From: Solea solea
Lineage: Eukaryota; Chordata; Actinopteri; Pleuronectiformes; Soleidae
Reading direction: 5' to 3'
Assembly (NCBI RefSeq): GCF_958295425.1
Contig: NC_081135.1
Coordinates: 25,830,933-25,894,932, forward strand
Length of the DNA stretch: 64,000 bases
Positions within the stretch are counted from its first letter, which is position 1; each line of letters begins with the position of its first letter. The translations under genes were made by a program, and so were the position numbers. Under the pieces are notes generated by a model. It searched no databases and had not been told where the DNA came from. It saw only the letters and a list, made by a program, of their open reading frames with translations. Shown one piece after another: positions 1 through 12,100 of the stretch.

Positions 1-1917
1 ACTTTCATCATTAGTCTTGATACTGGATTATTTTTAGTTGTGTTAATTTTCTGGTTCTTTTTTTTCCCCCCTGTGTTACAAAGTGAATTTGCTGTTTTGA
101 AGTGTGATCGTTACGTATTAATGTTCACACACAGTGCGGTGATTGTCCTCCTCCCCCCCGCTCGCTACCACCCACTCCCTCTTGTGTCATTCCACACTTT
201 CTCCCTTTACTTATTTACATGGAGGCTACACTGACGTCCTCTCGTCCTCTCCTCTGCGCCCACTTCCATTTCTCTCTGCTGTTTCCGCATATCTGTGCCC
301 TGCTCTCATTGCTCTGCATCTCATTCACTCACCTGTCTCTGGCTGGTCATGACAGAACAAGCCATGCCTCTGTTAAGCCTGCAGTATGACAGGATTGCAT
401 GCGCAGGTCTCTGACGTGATTTCATGTACAGTACTATGCAAACACAACATAAACACACAGAGGCTTGCAGAGCTATTCTTCTTAAGACCCTCCACTGACT
501 TCCATTCATTTGGAGAGCATAAAAAAAAAACATTATTCCTAACCTTAACCATTACTAGTTAATGAACCAGGTCCCCATGAGGTCTACTGGTCCTTTCAAG
601 GTCAGATTTTATGCCAGAAACTGTCCTGAAGAGGTAACAAAAACACAAACTCAGTATCCAGAGTGGCACCTGACATGGTCTTGTGTATACCTTACTGTTC
701 CCTTTATATCATCTCAAACCAGTCTGGTCATTCTTCTCTAACCTCTTGGCAGTAACGAGGTGTTTTTTACGCAGTGAGCTGCCACTCGCTGGATATGTTG
801 AGATAGATGGATAAATCCTACTAGATCAGCAGTTTCTGCAATACTTAAATCTGTAGCAACAACCATGCTACGATCACAGTCACTTTAATACCCTGTCGTC
901 CTCATTCTGTCACTGGGTTGATCTTCGGCTGGTCATCTTGACCATGTCTTCGTTACTAAATGCATTGAGTTGCTGCCACATGATTGACTGAAAAGATGTT
1001 TGCATGAACGGGTGCACCTAATAAATAAATAAATAAATGAATAAATGACATGTATGCACTTTGTTCGTGTGACACCCACTCTCCTTAAAATAAATACGAC
1101 AGTTCGTCTTGTTTTCACCCAATCAACTCGACACGCTACCTCTCTGAGCTGCCTAAATCCTCTGCTGAAGAGCAGAGGTCAGAGCTCAGAGTGGATGCAC
1201 ATGTATGTGTCACAGGGAACATAAGCACATAGCAAGTGTGGAAGTGCCTCTGTGTCCGTGCGTGTGTCTCTTTCCATGCATAGCAGCGTTAGCCTGTTAT
1301 TAGGTGGACACATTGGGGAATGCTTTGGTCCTGTGTGGGGCTTATCCAGCACCGTGTGCCCTTCGTGTGAACCGCGAGAGTGATTGGACAGCCTGTGTAG
1401 AGGTGTAAAGTGGCAGATATTACAGATCCACTATAATAAGCAGGGCCCGGGGATCAGTGGTAACACATACCTCTGGACAATGCATCTCATTAATCCAGAA
1501 AGAAAGGCCTTCCCGTTCAGCATAGTCTTGCTCAACACTGTTCGGGTTTCTCTGTGTTGGCGTGTGTTTTCTTTGCCGTGACCCAAGTGTTACTGTAAAA
1601 TGATCCCGCTCGCCATGGTAATTTAATTTTTTTGTTCAAGTTTAACTGGACTCAGTGGTAAGACCATTTGAATAGTGTATTCAAACTCAACCGTGTAGGG
1701 TTATGTTTACCTGCAGTGGTCAGGTGTCCCATATCTTCCACTGACACATACCAAAGAGGTCAGACATATTTAGAGAACACAATACTCGGTAAATGAGACA
1801 TCAAGTGTCCATGTGTGCAGGTCACTGTCGCACAGTAACATAATCGAGTTAAGATTTCGGGCAATTTAGTTTAATATGTTAGTTGTCTCATGTTGTATTG
1901 TTGTCTGCCATCAACAG
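1..1917 (+). other. Intron of myo10 (3' part)
   Basis: No exon with a conserved myosin reading was found here. It ends in the acceptor tcaacag just before the exon at 1918. It contains a short AAAT-type run near 1020-1045. A published short 'headless' myosin-X starts late in the motor domain, so an alternative promoter could sit in or before this interval, but nothing in the sequence shows one. Confidence 0.7.
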
Positions 1918-4900
1918 AAGGCCAACCAGTTTGATCCCGATATCGTACTTAACCAGTTGAAATATTCTGGAATGCTGGAAACGGTGAAGATCCGCAGGGC
2001 CGGGTTTCCTGTTCGCAGAACCTTTCAGGACTTTTACAGCAGGTAAGAAAAATGTGTATATGTATGTAAATGCATGTAGAAAAAATACTACTTAAAAAAA
2101 AAAAACGACTGTGTTCAGTTTGACCTGAAATGTTGGTGCTCACTTGTGTGTGTGTGTGTGTGTTTCCACAGGTACAAGATGATTCTGAAGAGCAAAATCC
2201 CTTCAGACGATGAGAAACAGAAGTGCTCAGAGCTTCTCTTGCTTCATGACGGAACCAAGAAAGCGTGGCAACTGGGAAAGACAAAGGTGGAGCACACACA
2301 CACACACACACACACACTCTGAAGTACAGTGCATTGACCTCTATGCCTTAGATACAGTAACCATGACCACCCACTACCCCGACCCAGCCCCACCCTTTAC
2401 CCAACGTTCAACCTTATCCCTCACATGAACCAGAAACTCATAACTGTAAAATTTCATGTTTTACTTTTTGTGGGGAGCCCTTTGTCTCCAGAATGGGAGG
2501 TCAGTCCTTTGTGAACAGATTTCTTTTTTTTTTTTCCTTTTTTTCTTCCCCTCAATGTGTTTAATGCAAGTACAAAAGCGCACACGCTCAGACAGGATAG
2601 AATTGCAGGCTTCAAGCAGACAAGAACACAGAGGAGAAGGCTGAGGGATCAGGTGAAATGTCTGTTTTTGATTCTCACTGGAGATTGGTTCAGGTTTGTG
2701 TCCTCTGGTACGACTTCCCTCTCAAAAATCGAGCGCGTTTCATTCCCCAGCGTGCCACAGTTTAGATGGCCCCCACTGTGACTCATAACAGAAAGATTTC
2801 TCTGGCCGGTTGTGGTCAATCTACTGCTTGCCTGTTGGTAACCACAGAGTTACATGGCAACTCCAAAAAAAAACCTGACACCAACAACTGTTACCGTAAC
2901 TGCGACCCATTACTAGGGCTACCAGTAATCTTAAGAAAGCCTTACTTTAGCTGGAAGAGCATTAGCGTCTCATATAGCTGTTGATTTAATAAGCCGAACT
3001 GAAGATTAGATGAACGTGACATGACTCACCAGAAGTTATTTTATCATGTTATGATCTCCATCAGTCATTTTGCTCTCTTTCTTTTCCCTTTTTCTTCATA
3101 AACAATTGTCATTTCCCTCAGTGGAAAGTCCCCTGCGCTCCCTGGGAATGATTTACCTTTTAATGACCCGTTTGATCTCGACTGCAAAAACCTCTCGCGC
3201 TTCATGAGGGAGTCAGCAGAAATGGTGTCCATGATGCAGAGAGGCAGTGGCAGAGGGAGAGAGAGAGAGGGAGGGGATATAAATAAAACATGTTTTTATG
3301 GGCTTTCTTGAAATCAGCTAAATCCACATTTGTCCCACTGTCACTTCCTGCTCTGAGTTGCGGTTCCTCTGAGGCTGTAAAATCACTCAAATATTTCAGA
3401 TTGGTTGGACAGTTTCGGTGTAATTCCCCACTCGGGTTGCACGCTATGAATTGTGTCTGCTCCACACATGGCGGAGTGCAATTTACATTGAAACTGAATA
3501 GGTTTGATGTGAACCATATGAATAAATATACAGTATGTTGGGTGTGGAACCACTGATATACACATGCCATTGTGTATTAAGTTTCTCACACAGCTTAAAT
3601 CCTAGGAGTCACTGTGTCTCGCTGATGACGGAGAGAGAGAACACTTCATTATGCTCCCAGGGTCCGCACTTGGAGCCTTATGGCTGACCCTCGGCAGAAT
3701 AATGAACCCACTATACAATGCGTACAGTGTATAACACGTCTTTTTTAAAAGAAGACCAAAAAACACGCCAGGTGGCTCAGCATGTGTCATCTTGTGCTAT
3801 ACGCTTGTGCTGTTGATGGCAGCACAATGTTTTTTGGGCAGAGGGAAATGTAGCGTGGGTTGTGTTAGGGGGGGCCTGAGAGACAAAGGGGGTCTAAATT
3901 TCCCTTTGGAGAAACAATCTGTGTGTAATTATATGTGCTCCGATTGTGTACAGAGGAAGTGTGTGCCCAGAATTAGTGGGCTTGGGTCACGTTGCAAGGA
4001 TGGCGTACATGTGTGTGTTAGTGTGTGCCATTTGTTTTACAGAGGAGGGAAGGATGTGGATGAAGAGGAAGCTTCCTCCTCTCTCACAGTCTTTACAGGG
4101 GCAGGCAGGGCTGCAGCTGTGGGACCTTTTGATTAGTAAACATCTGTGACACAAACACACACACACACAGTGACTTTTTTTGCACACCCATCCACCTGTG
4201 ATAACACTGCCAGGCAGATGAAGTCTGATTATCGTTTCTGATGTAATGTTAATGCTGGATATACTTTATTTCGCGTGAGCCTTTCAGTTTAGGAGTTCTT
4301 TCTTTCACAGAGATAGTACCAACTTTGGGAAAAAGTCTCTCGGAGCAAGGGAAGGGTTAACTAAACTCTTCCTCCTTCCTTCTCAAGAGCGAGGAGGGGT
4401 GTGGCTTGCTGTCTGGACACCAGCCACCATCCCTCCCCCTCATCCCTCCATCCCTCCTCTCCCTACCTCTCTCCTCCCCTCCCACTCTGTGCCTTTCTGC
4501 CTTTGCACGTCAGTCGAGCTACCAACATAGCAGTAGCAGCAGCAGGAGCAGCAACAGACAGTAGCAGCAGCAGGGAAATGCTCAGGAAGGACGCCCGAAA
4601 ACAATGAGGCTCTGCAGCGGCAACAGCACTAGCAGCAATGCTGCAGTCTCTGTGCCAGTCTTCCCCTCTGCTCTGCTCTGCAGTCCTGGAGAGCAGTTCG
4701 CCTGATAGCCTCAGCTGCACCACCACTTCCTCTGCACTGGGCACAAGCTGCTGCCAGCAGACAGCAGGGGGTCCTTACATCTCTGTGGGCCCTCTTTAAT
4801 ACCTTGACCAAAAAAAAGAGGAACTAACGCATACCTTTTTCCCAACCACCCACCTTCCCACCCCCCCAAACCTTCCTCTCTGTGTCTTCTATCTCTGCTG

Positions 4901-6134
4901 TTCGGCCGTGGCGTTGCTGGTCCCGCAGGTGTTCTTGAAGGAGGCCCTGGAGCAAAGGCTGGAGAAAGAGAGGGAAGAGGTGCGGCGCAGGGCTGGCATG
5001 GTGATCCGCGCCCACATCCTCAGCTATGTGGCAAGGTGAGTAGTGGAGTGGGGAAGGAGGGGTGATGGGCTGAGTGGCAGCGACAGTTGTCAGTGTTTGT
5101 TTTTGTGCGGCTCGTGGGGAGCCAAGGGGTGGGAGCGTTGTTATGTGCTTACAGACAGAGCGTGCATACCTGTGCACACATATTTACCTTCCAGTCTGTG
5201 TGTGATGTGGCTTTAGATACAGTGTTAGTGCAGCTTTGCAGTCATTTCACCTCGTTTATGAAATGTGCCTCGCTCGTGGATCGCTTGGCTCGTGCTGACT
5301 CACCAGTTCAGTCTTTTCACGCATGTGTTGTGTGCAGCCAAATCAACAGAAGAGCTCCCAGTGTTTCAGGTGGATTTGCACACCACTGTGTCACATCATG
5401 AACACTGCACTGGAGAAAAAAGTCTGCCTCGAGCATTAATTGTACTCACTTTATTGATGATGTGTCAATCCATAGGCCATTATCTGGTCAAATTCTTCAG
5501 GTACACTTTAAATCATGATTGATATATTGAGTTTGATAAGGTTAAGGTTAGAATAAAGGTTAAAACTTTGTTAAATAAGTATTTAACAAAGTTTCATAGC
5601 TCAAACTGTTATTCCTCACAACTACTGACTGGTATGTGTTGAATGTTGAATGTTGAATTGACTGTGATGTGGAATGACGTGCTGTTAATGCTCCTTTGTC
5701 GGATCATTTCAGCAAAGACGGTGTCATTCATAGCGTTAATTAATTCAATGGAAGATTATCAGCGGTCCTGTTGATGCTGTCTGTCTTCCTGTCTTCCCTG
5801 ACCGTCACGTCGTCCATCATTATGGTGTTCTAAAAATATGCCCATTCAGAAACCTATGTAATGGAGCCATGCTCCACCTGTGTGCTGCTCTATATCGGGT
5901 CACATACAGTCCTCTCCACTGGGAGAGTATAATGGGACAGATGACAGCATTCAGGTTGTGGGTTCCCTTCCCTTTAGAGCCACTCACACTGAAGACAGAG
6001 GCACAGGAAGTTAACCCAACGACACAAGTAAAGCCTTTGTGTTATTATGTGTAACGTTATCTGTGCTCAGAGTCTGTCCTGAGGACAGGCCAAGGGTCAG
6101 AGAGTCACAGCATTGTGTGTGGTCCTTTGCCAGT

Positions 6135-6179
<45 letters not shown>

Positions 6180-9100
6180 CTGTTTATAAGTGTTCACTGC
6201 ATGTGCAGTGTTTGGATAATGGGGTTGAGTCACAGGCCCAAACACAACAGCCCACATGGCCACAATGGAAGCGCACAAACTCATCAGACTCTAAACACTG
6301 AATGTACACACTTTCTTACCCGCGTGTGTTTATTTAAACAAAGAATGCCCATGGATGTTTGAAGGAGGCTGTGTGAAGCTGTGCAACGTCACATATTTGT
6401 GGCGATGCACACTGTTCCAAGATAAAGTTGGATTTAATTATGGGACTGGACTTTATACAGACTACAACTGTGTTTGTTTGATTTTTCTCACCAGGAAACA
6501 ATATAAAAAGGTCCGGTCCAGCGTTGTCACCATCCAGAGAAACTACCGCGCTCACTTTTGGAGGCGTGTTTTCCTGCGCCTGCGCGTGGCCTCCATCATT
6601 CTGCAGAAACATCGTAGAGGCCAGCTGGCTCGATCCCTCTGTCGCCAACTCAAGGAGGAGAAACGGAAGCAGGAGGAAGAGGAGAGAAGGAGGAGAGAAG
6701 AAGAAGAGGAGCGTAGGCGCGTAGAGGTTGAGGAGAGGAGGAGGATGGAGGAAGAGAGGAGACGGCAGGAGGAGGAGAGCAGACAGAGAGATGAGGAGGA
6801 GAGACAGAGACTTCTGGTGGAGGAGGAGATGAGGAAGAGGAGGGTGGTGGAGGAGGAGTCGATGAGGCAGGAGGAGATGAGACTAAAGGAGAATAAGGAA
6901 GAGCAGATAATGGCAGCTAAAGCAGATATGAAAAGGTAGAGTATTGCTCATTAACATCTTTTATCATACTTTAATGTACAGAATTGTTTCTTACAAACTA
7001 TTATTTTGTCTTTAGGAACTCACTGGTTAATGGTGCTTGTCAGAAGGTAAGGTATCTTCAATAACTATGACATAAAACTTATATGAGGTGTAAATATAGG
7101 TGCATTTGAACTTTCTCCGTTGTCTTGTCCTGTGCACAGAAGGCCTTGTCTCAGACTCCGTCCTACAGCCACACTTCTGAGGAAGAGAGCCGTCAGATGG
7201 AGGAGATCTTGCGGCTGGAGAGGGAGATCGAGCGCCTGCAGAAGCAGCAGGAAGATGGCGTGTCACTCCTCGGAGATGTCTCTCAGGAGGAGTTACGCCA
7301 GATGAGGGACGCTGAGATCTACAGATTGGAGAAGGAAGCCTCCCGTGTTGCTACCGAGTTCCTGGATCTGCTGGACTTTGGCGGTCTGGAGCCATCCCTG
7401 TCGAGCGAGGAGAACCTCCATGACCCGACTGAATCCACTGCTCCTCTGGCTGAAGAGGAGGTAGACGAGGGCTTCCACGCTGAAGACGAGTGTATTCCAC
7501 TGCCTGACTTTCCGCCTCCTGCCACACTTCCCCTGGACAAGGACATATTCCAAAGTATCCCCCCGCCTCCACCTGCATTTGCAGAGGGAGTAGTGGTCTC
7601 CCCTTCTTCGGCCTCTTCTCCTGCACAGAGGACACTCTCCCCACTAACCACCAATGGACTGACTCATGCTGCCATTCCCACAGAGTCCCATCCCCCTTTA
7701 CCATCTCCTCCACCTCCACCTCCACCGGTGGTTGCTAACGGACATGTGGAGCCGTGCCATGAGGAGTCATCCCACTCAAACCTGCCAGACACAGAGTCGG
7801 ACTATGATCAGGAGGAGTTTGAGGAGGCTCATGGGAGCTCAGGTGCTAGTACCAACGATGGCCACATCACAGATGAGGAGGTGCTACGGAAATCCTCCTG
7901 CACCCAAAACAGCCTGGACTCCTTCAGAGGCAGCTCAGACTCGGTGAGAGAACAGAACAAGCTAGTTAATTATTTCAAGCGACAGCAGATGTCTGGGAAA
8001 ATTCAACTTTCATTCCCGTATTTTCCATTTTCATATGAGCATATAACTCTAGCTGTTCACACCTAGATTTGCCTCTGGGTATATACATCCCACAAATTGC
8101 CCCAGTGCAGACAGTGCTCGACTGAATGTTCAGTCTGCACATGAGTCGTGCAAGCCTGAAGCCTCTTGTGCTGGAATAACAGTGAAACACGGTTGTGGTT
8201 GTTTGTTTTGGCTCTGCTGCAGAACATATGAATGTGCTCCCAGGTGCTGCAAGTCAAACACAGAGCTCAGCACTAACTGTCAGATCACCAAGATGTCACA
8301 GCGGAGCCAGCAGAGTGTGTGTGTGTGTACTCGTCAGCGTGCATGTGTGGCTGTGTATAAACCAGTTTGATGGCTTATTTAATTAACAAATTGTGGCAGC
8401 CAGGTTAGATACATTTGGATACATGTAGTCTCTGTCTTCAGGGAATTTTAGTTGTGATTTATTTTCGACGTCGCTTGTGTTAACCGCTCATAAAACCACC
8501 TGATTTTACGTGTCATTATTAGTGTTATTCTTCCAGTAAAGATGCTGCAGTGCAAGTCCCCCTTTCACCATAAATGCTTGTGTGTGTGTTTCAGTTCATT
8601 GACAGCGACGAGGACAATGATGGCTATGTGGACACTGATGAGGAGGTTTCCAATGGAAGAGTGAATCTGCTGAATGGCAGTGGGCCTCCGTACTTCCACG
8701 GCTACCTCTACATGAAGAGTAAGTGGCTTTACCAAATCACTGCGCAACAGGCATGCACATGATTTATGCACAGCTGAACACAGCTCATATAGTTATGTTA
8801 GATTTGCAGATGCCTTAGGGACTTGATATTGCATTCAATGTTTTTGTTCTTTGTTTCCATTGGATGAATGTATGTGTGTGTGTGTGTGTGTATTGTGTGT
8901 TTTACCTCTCACATCATACTGAGAAATAATATGAAATATCATAAATCAACATCCTTCCTTTCACCCTCTGCTTTCTGCCACTTTCCTGTCTGTAGGTGGT
9001 CTGATGATCCCGTGGCGTCGTCGCTGGTGTGTGCTCAAGGACGAGACCTTCATGTGGTTCCGGGCCAAGCAGGACTCACTGAAGTCCGGCTGGCTTTATA

Positions 9101-12100
9101 AGAAAGGAGGGGGGATGTCCACCTTGTCTCGGCGCAACTGGAAGATGCGCTGGTTCGTTCTTCGGGAGGCGAAGCTCATGTACTTTGAGAATGACACTGA
9201 GGAGAAACTGAAAGGGACCATTGACATTCGCAGCGCCAAGTAAGATCCTGTTCTCTTGTCTCGAATGACTAGTTCTTAAGATGCAGAGCAATTCATATTC
9301 ACAAAGTTTTGGTCCACACCTGGTGTGTCTGCAGGGACATAGTGGACAATCACGAGAAGGAAAATGCACTGAATATTGTGACTGACGAGAGAACCTACCA
9401 CATCTATGCAGAGTCGCCAGAGGATGCCAGGTATGACATAACCATATTTGAGGCTCTTGTGTAATTAGTCTTCTAAAAGTAATGTGTGGAAATAAGGTTC
9501 CCCCTTGTGGTTGGCAGTGGAAGTTCATGGTATAATTTTCAATTGCATGTTGTGCTAATATGTACTTGCTGAACTCTCTCTGACCCCATCCAGTGGTTGG
9601 TTCAGTGTGCTGAGTCGGGTCCACAGCGCCAGTCCAGAGCAGCTCATGGAAATGCACCACGAACAGGCCAACCCGAAGAATGCAGTGGTTAGTGTTGTTT
9701 TACCTCTTGGAACTAATTGGATTCACAAATGTAGAAATGAAAACCGTTTAATATTAGCTGTGCAGCAGTGGAAACACCCATTTACCTTGCCATCAAGAAT
9801 CCATTACACCAAGTAAATCCATCTTACCATCATCATCGTTAAGTAAATGACATTGTTACATCTTGTTTGAAATTTGCTTAGGGAAATCATAGTGATGTTT
9901 CGGCTAAATCACTTAGTTTGAAATGAAGAAAATGTGATGCGGTTGCTAGAAGACTGGAATATAATCATAAAACCACCAATTTGGCAAAACACTATTTCAA
10001 TTGTGTTTCTTTCCTGTCCAGGGAACACTTGACGTGGGCTTGATAGATTCTGTTTGTGCGTCAGACAACCCAGACAGGTGAGTAAAACCGTTTAGACTGC
10101 AGTCTGAGATCTAATGAAAGCATTTTGCTAAACATGGCAGTGGTGGAGCATCATTTGTGCACGATGTGTGATTTCAGGCCAAACTCCTTTGTGATCATTA
10201 CGGCCAACCGGGTGATCCACTGCAACACGGACACGCCTGAGGAGATGCATCACTGGATAGGCCTGCTGCAGAAGTCTAAGGGAGACTCAAAGGTTGATGG
10301 ACAAGAGTTCTTAGTCAGAGGTCAGTCTGTGGACTCACATCAGCACATTTATGCACACATAAGATTCCTCAGGTTAGGTCAATCAAGGTCTAATGTGTTT
10401 TTTCTGCACCTGAAAGAAATGACATTTAGGAGCGTGTGTTTTTTATCAGGGCCTGATCTGCAAATCCTTAATGTGTTCATCTTTCAGGCTGGTTACATAA
10501 AGAGATGAAGTCAGGGGCCAAGAGCACGTCTCTGAAGTTGAAGAAGCGCTGGTTTGTTCTCACCACTAACTCGCTGGACTATTACAAGTCATCGGATCGC
10601 ACTGCCTCCAAACTGGGAACTTTAGTCCTCAACAGTCTCTGCTCGGTGGTGCAGCCTGATGAGAAGGTCTTCAAGGACACCGGTCAGTTCATGGTCAACA
10701 TTATTCACTAGCCACTCAATGTTTAAGACTCATAAACATCTCTTAATAATGCCAATTATTAAGAGATGTGTGCTTCCAGTGATTTATTTTGACTCTAATT
10801 ACCTTGTTTGTTCGTTTTTTTACTCAGGTTACTGGAACATAATCGTCCATGGGCGGAAGCACTCTTACCGTCTTTACTCCAAAATGCTGAATGAAGCCAT
10901 GAGGTGGGCGAATGCCATACAGGGAGCGATAGACAGCAAAGTTCCCATTGAAACGCCAACACAGCAACTCATCAGGGACATCAAGGTATTTCATTGTTTC
11001 CCCCGTCGTTGCGATCCATGTTATTGTGTGGGTGTTAGATTTTGTGCAGTACGTGTCTCACAAATAATTCTGCATAACATTTGGGCATAACATCTGGGCA
11101 TTAATGATATTGTAATGGAAATTCTTTTCAGTCCTGCAAACCTTTGGCAGGGGCAAACACTGTAGTAAATTGAGGTACTTGGACTCCCTACACGTGTGCC
11201 GTGGTTCTCTCTCTGAAGTCTTAGCTTTGTTTCCCTATTTTCCTTCCGCTGCGTCACTGATAATTCATCACTTCAAATTTTCCAGTCTGAACTTCAACAA
11301 ACAAAAACTCCTCTTTTTCCAAAATATACTATGCACAAGTATTTTTTTTCCTGTAAGATCACTGATCCTGTTCTCTGTCATTTAAGGAGAGCAGTTTGAA
11401 TGTGGAGGCTGTGGAGCAGACATACTGGAGGAACCCCATCCTGAGATACACCCAGCATCCTTTGCACTCTCCCCTTCTACCTCTGCCCTACGGAGACGTC
11501 AGCGTCCACTGTAAGTGTTCTTGTCCCCGCATCTACTGTTGTTGATTCTGACACATTAGTTTTCAGTGAGTGAGGCAGACTCTTTGTTGGAACTAGTGCC
11601 TCTCTGTGTATATTTTCAGTGCTTTAAATGTGTATCTTCATTACATAGTGGAGTCTTCCAAAACAGGATATCTATGAATGTATATCTTTAAGACATACCA
11701 ACTCACTAGCTCAAGATAAATAAACTTACCCTTCCTCTCTTCTCTTTGTTGTTCTCTTTCCCAGTGCGAAAGGAAAAGGGTTACACCAGCCTGCAGGATG
11801 AGGCCGTGAAGATTTTCAACTCACTACAAGAGATGGAGGCCGTTTCTGATCCCGTACCGATCATCCAGGGAATCCTACAGACCTGCCAAGACTTGAGGTC
11901 TTTAAGAGATGAGGTTTACTGTCAGCTGATCAAACAAACCAACCACGTCCCACACCCCAACAGTCTGGCCAATCGTGCCCATTGGCACCTCCTGACCTGC
12001 ATGACCTGCACCTTTCTGCCCAGCCGTGGCATCCTACGCTACCTCAAGTTTCACCTCAAAAGGTACAGACTGCATTCACACACAGTCCCATTTTATGACA

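Larger units (their letters stand above)
2287..4928 (+). other. Intron of myo10
   Basis: A 2.6-kb intron between the converter exon and the first IQ exon. It holds a CA repeat at its start, a GA run near 3251-3275, and a pyrimidine-rich then CAG-rich stretch at about 4360-4800. Between about 2400 and 4360 I saw no conserved exon. Confidence 0.75.

Noticed and set aside
6334..6648. 104-codon minus-strand frame
   Set aside because: Opposite the IQ exon of myo10 and its intron; no recognised domain.
7293..7725. Three long minus-strand frames opposite myo10 exon 7140-7943
   Set aside because: Shadows of the coding exon; no conserved product.
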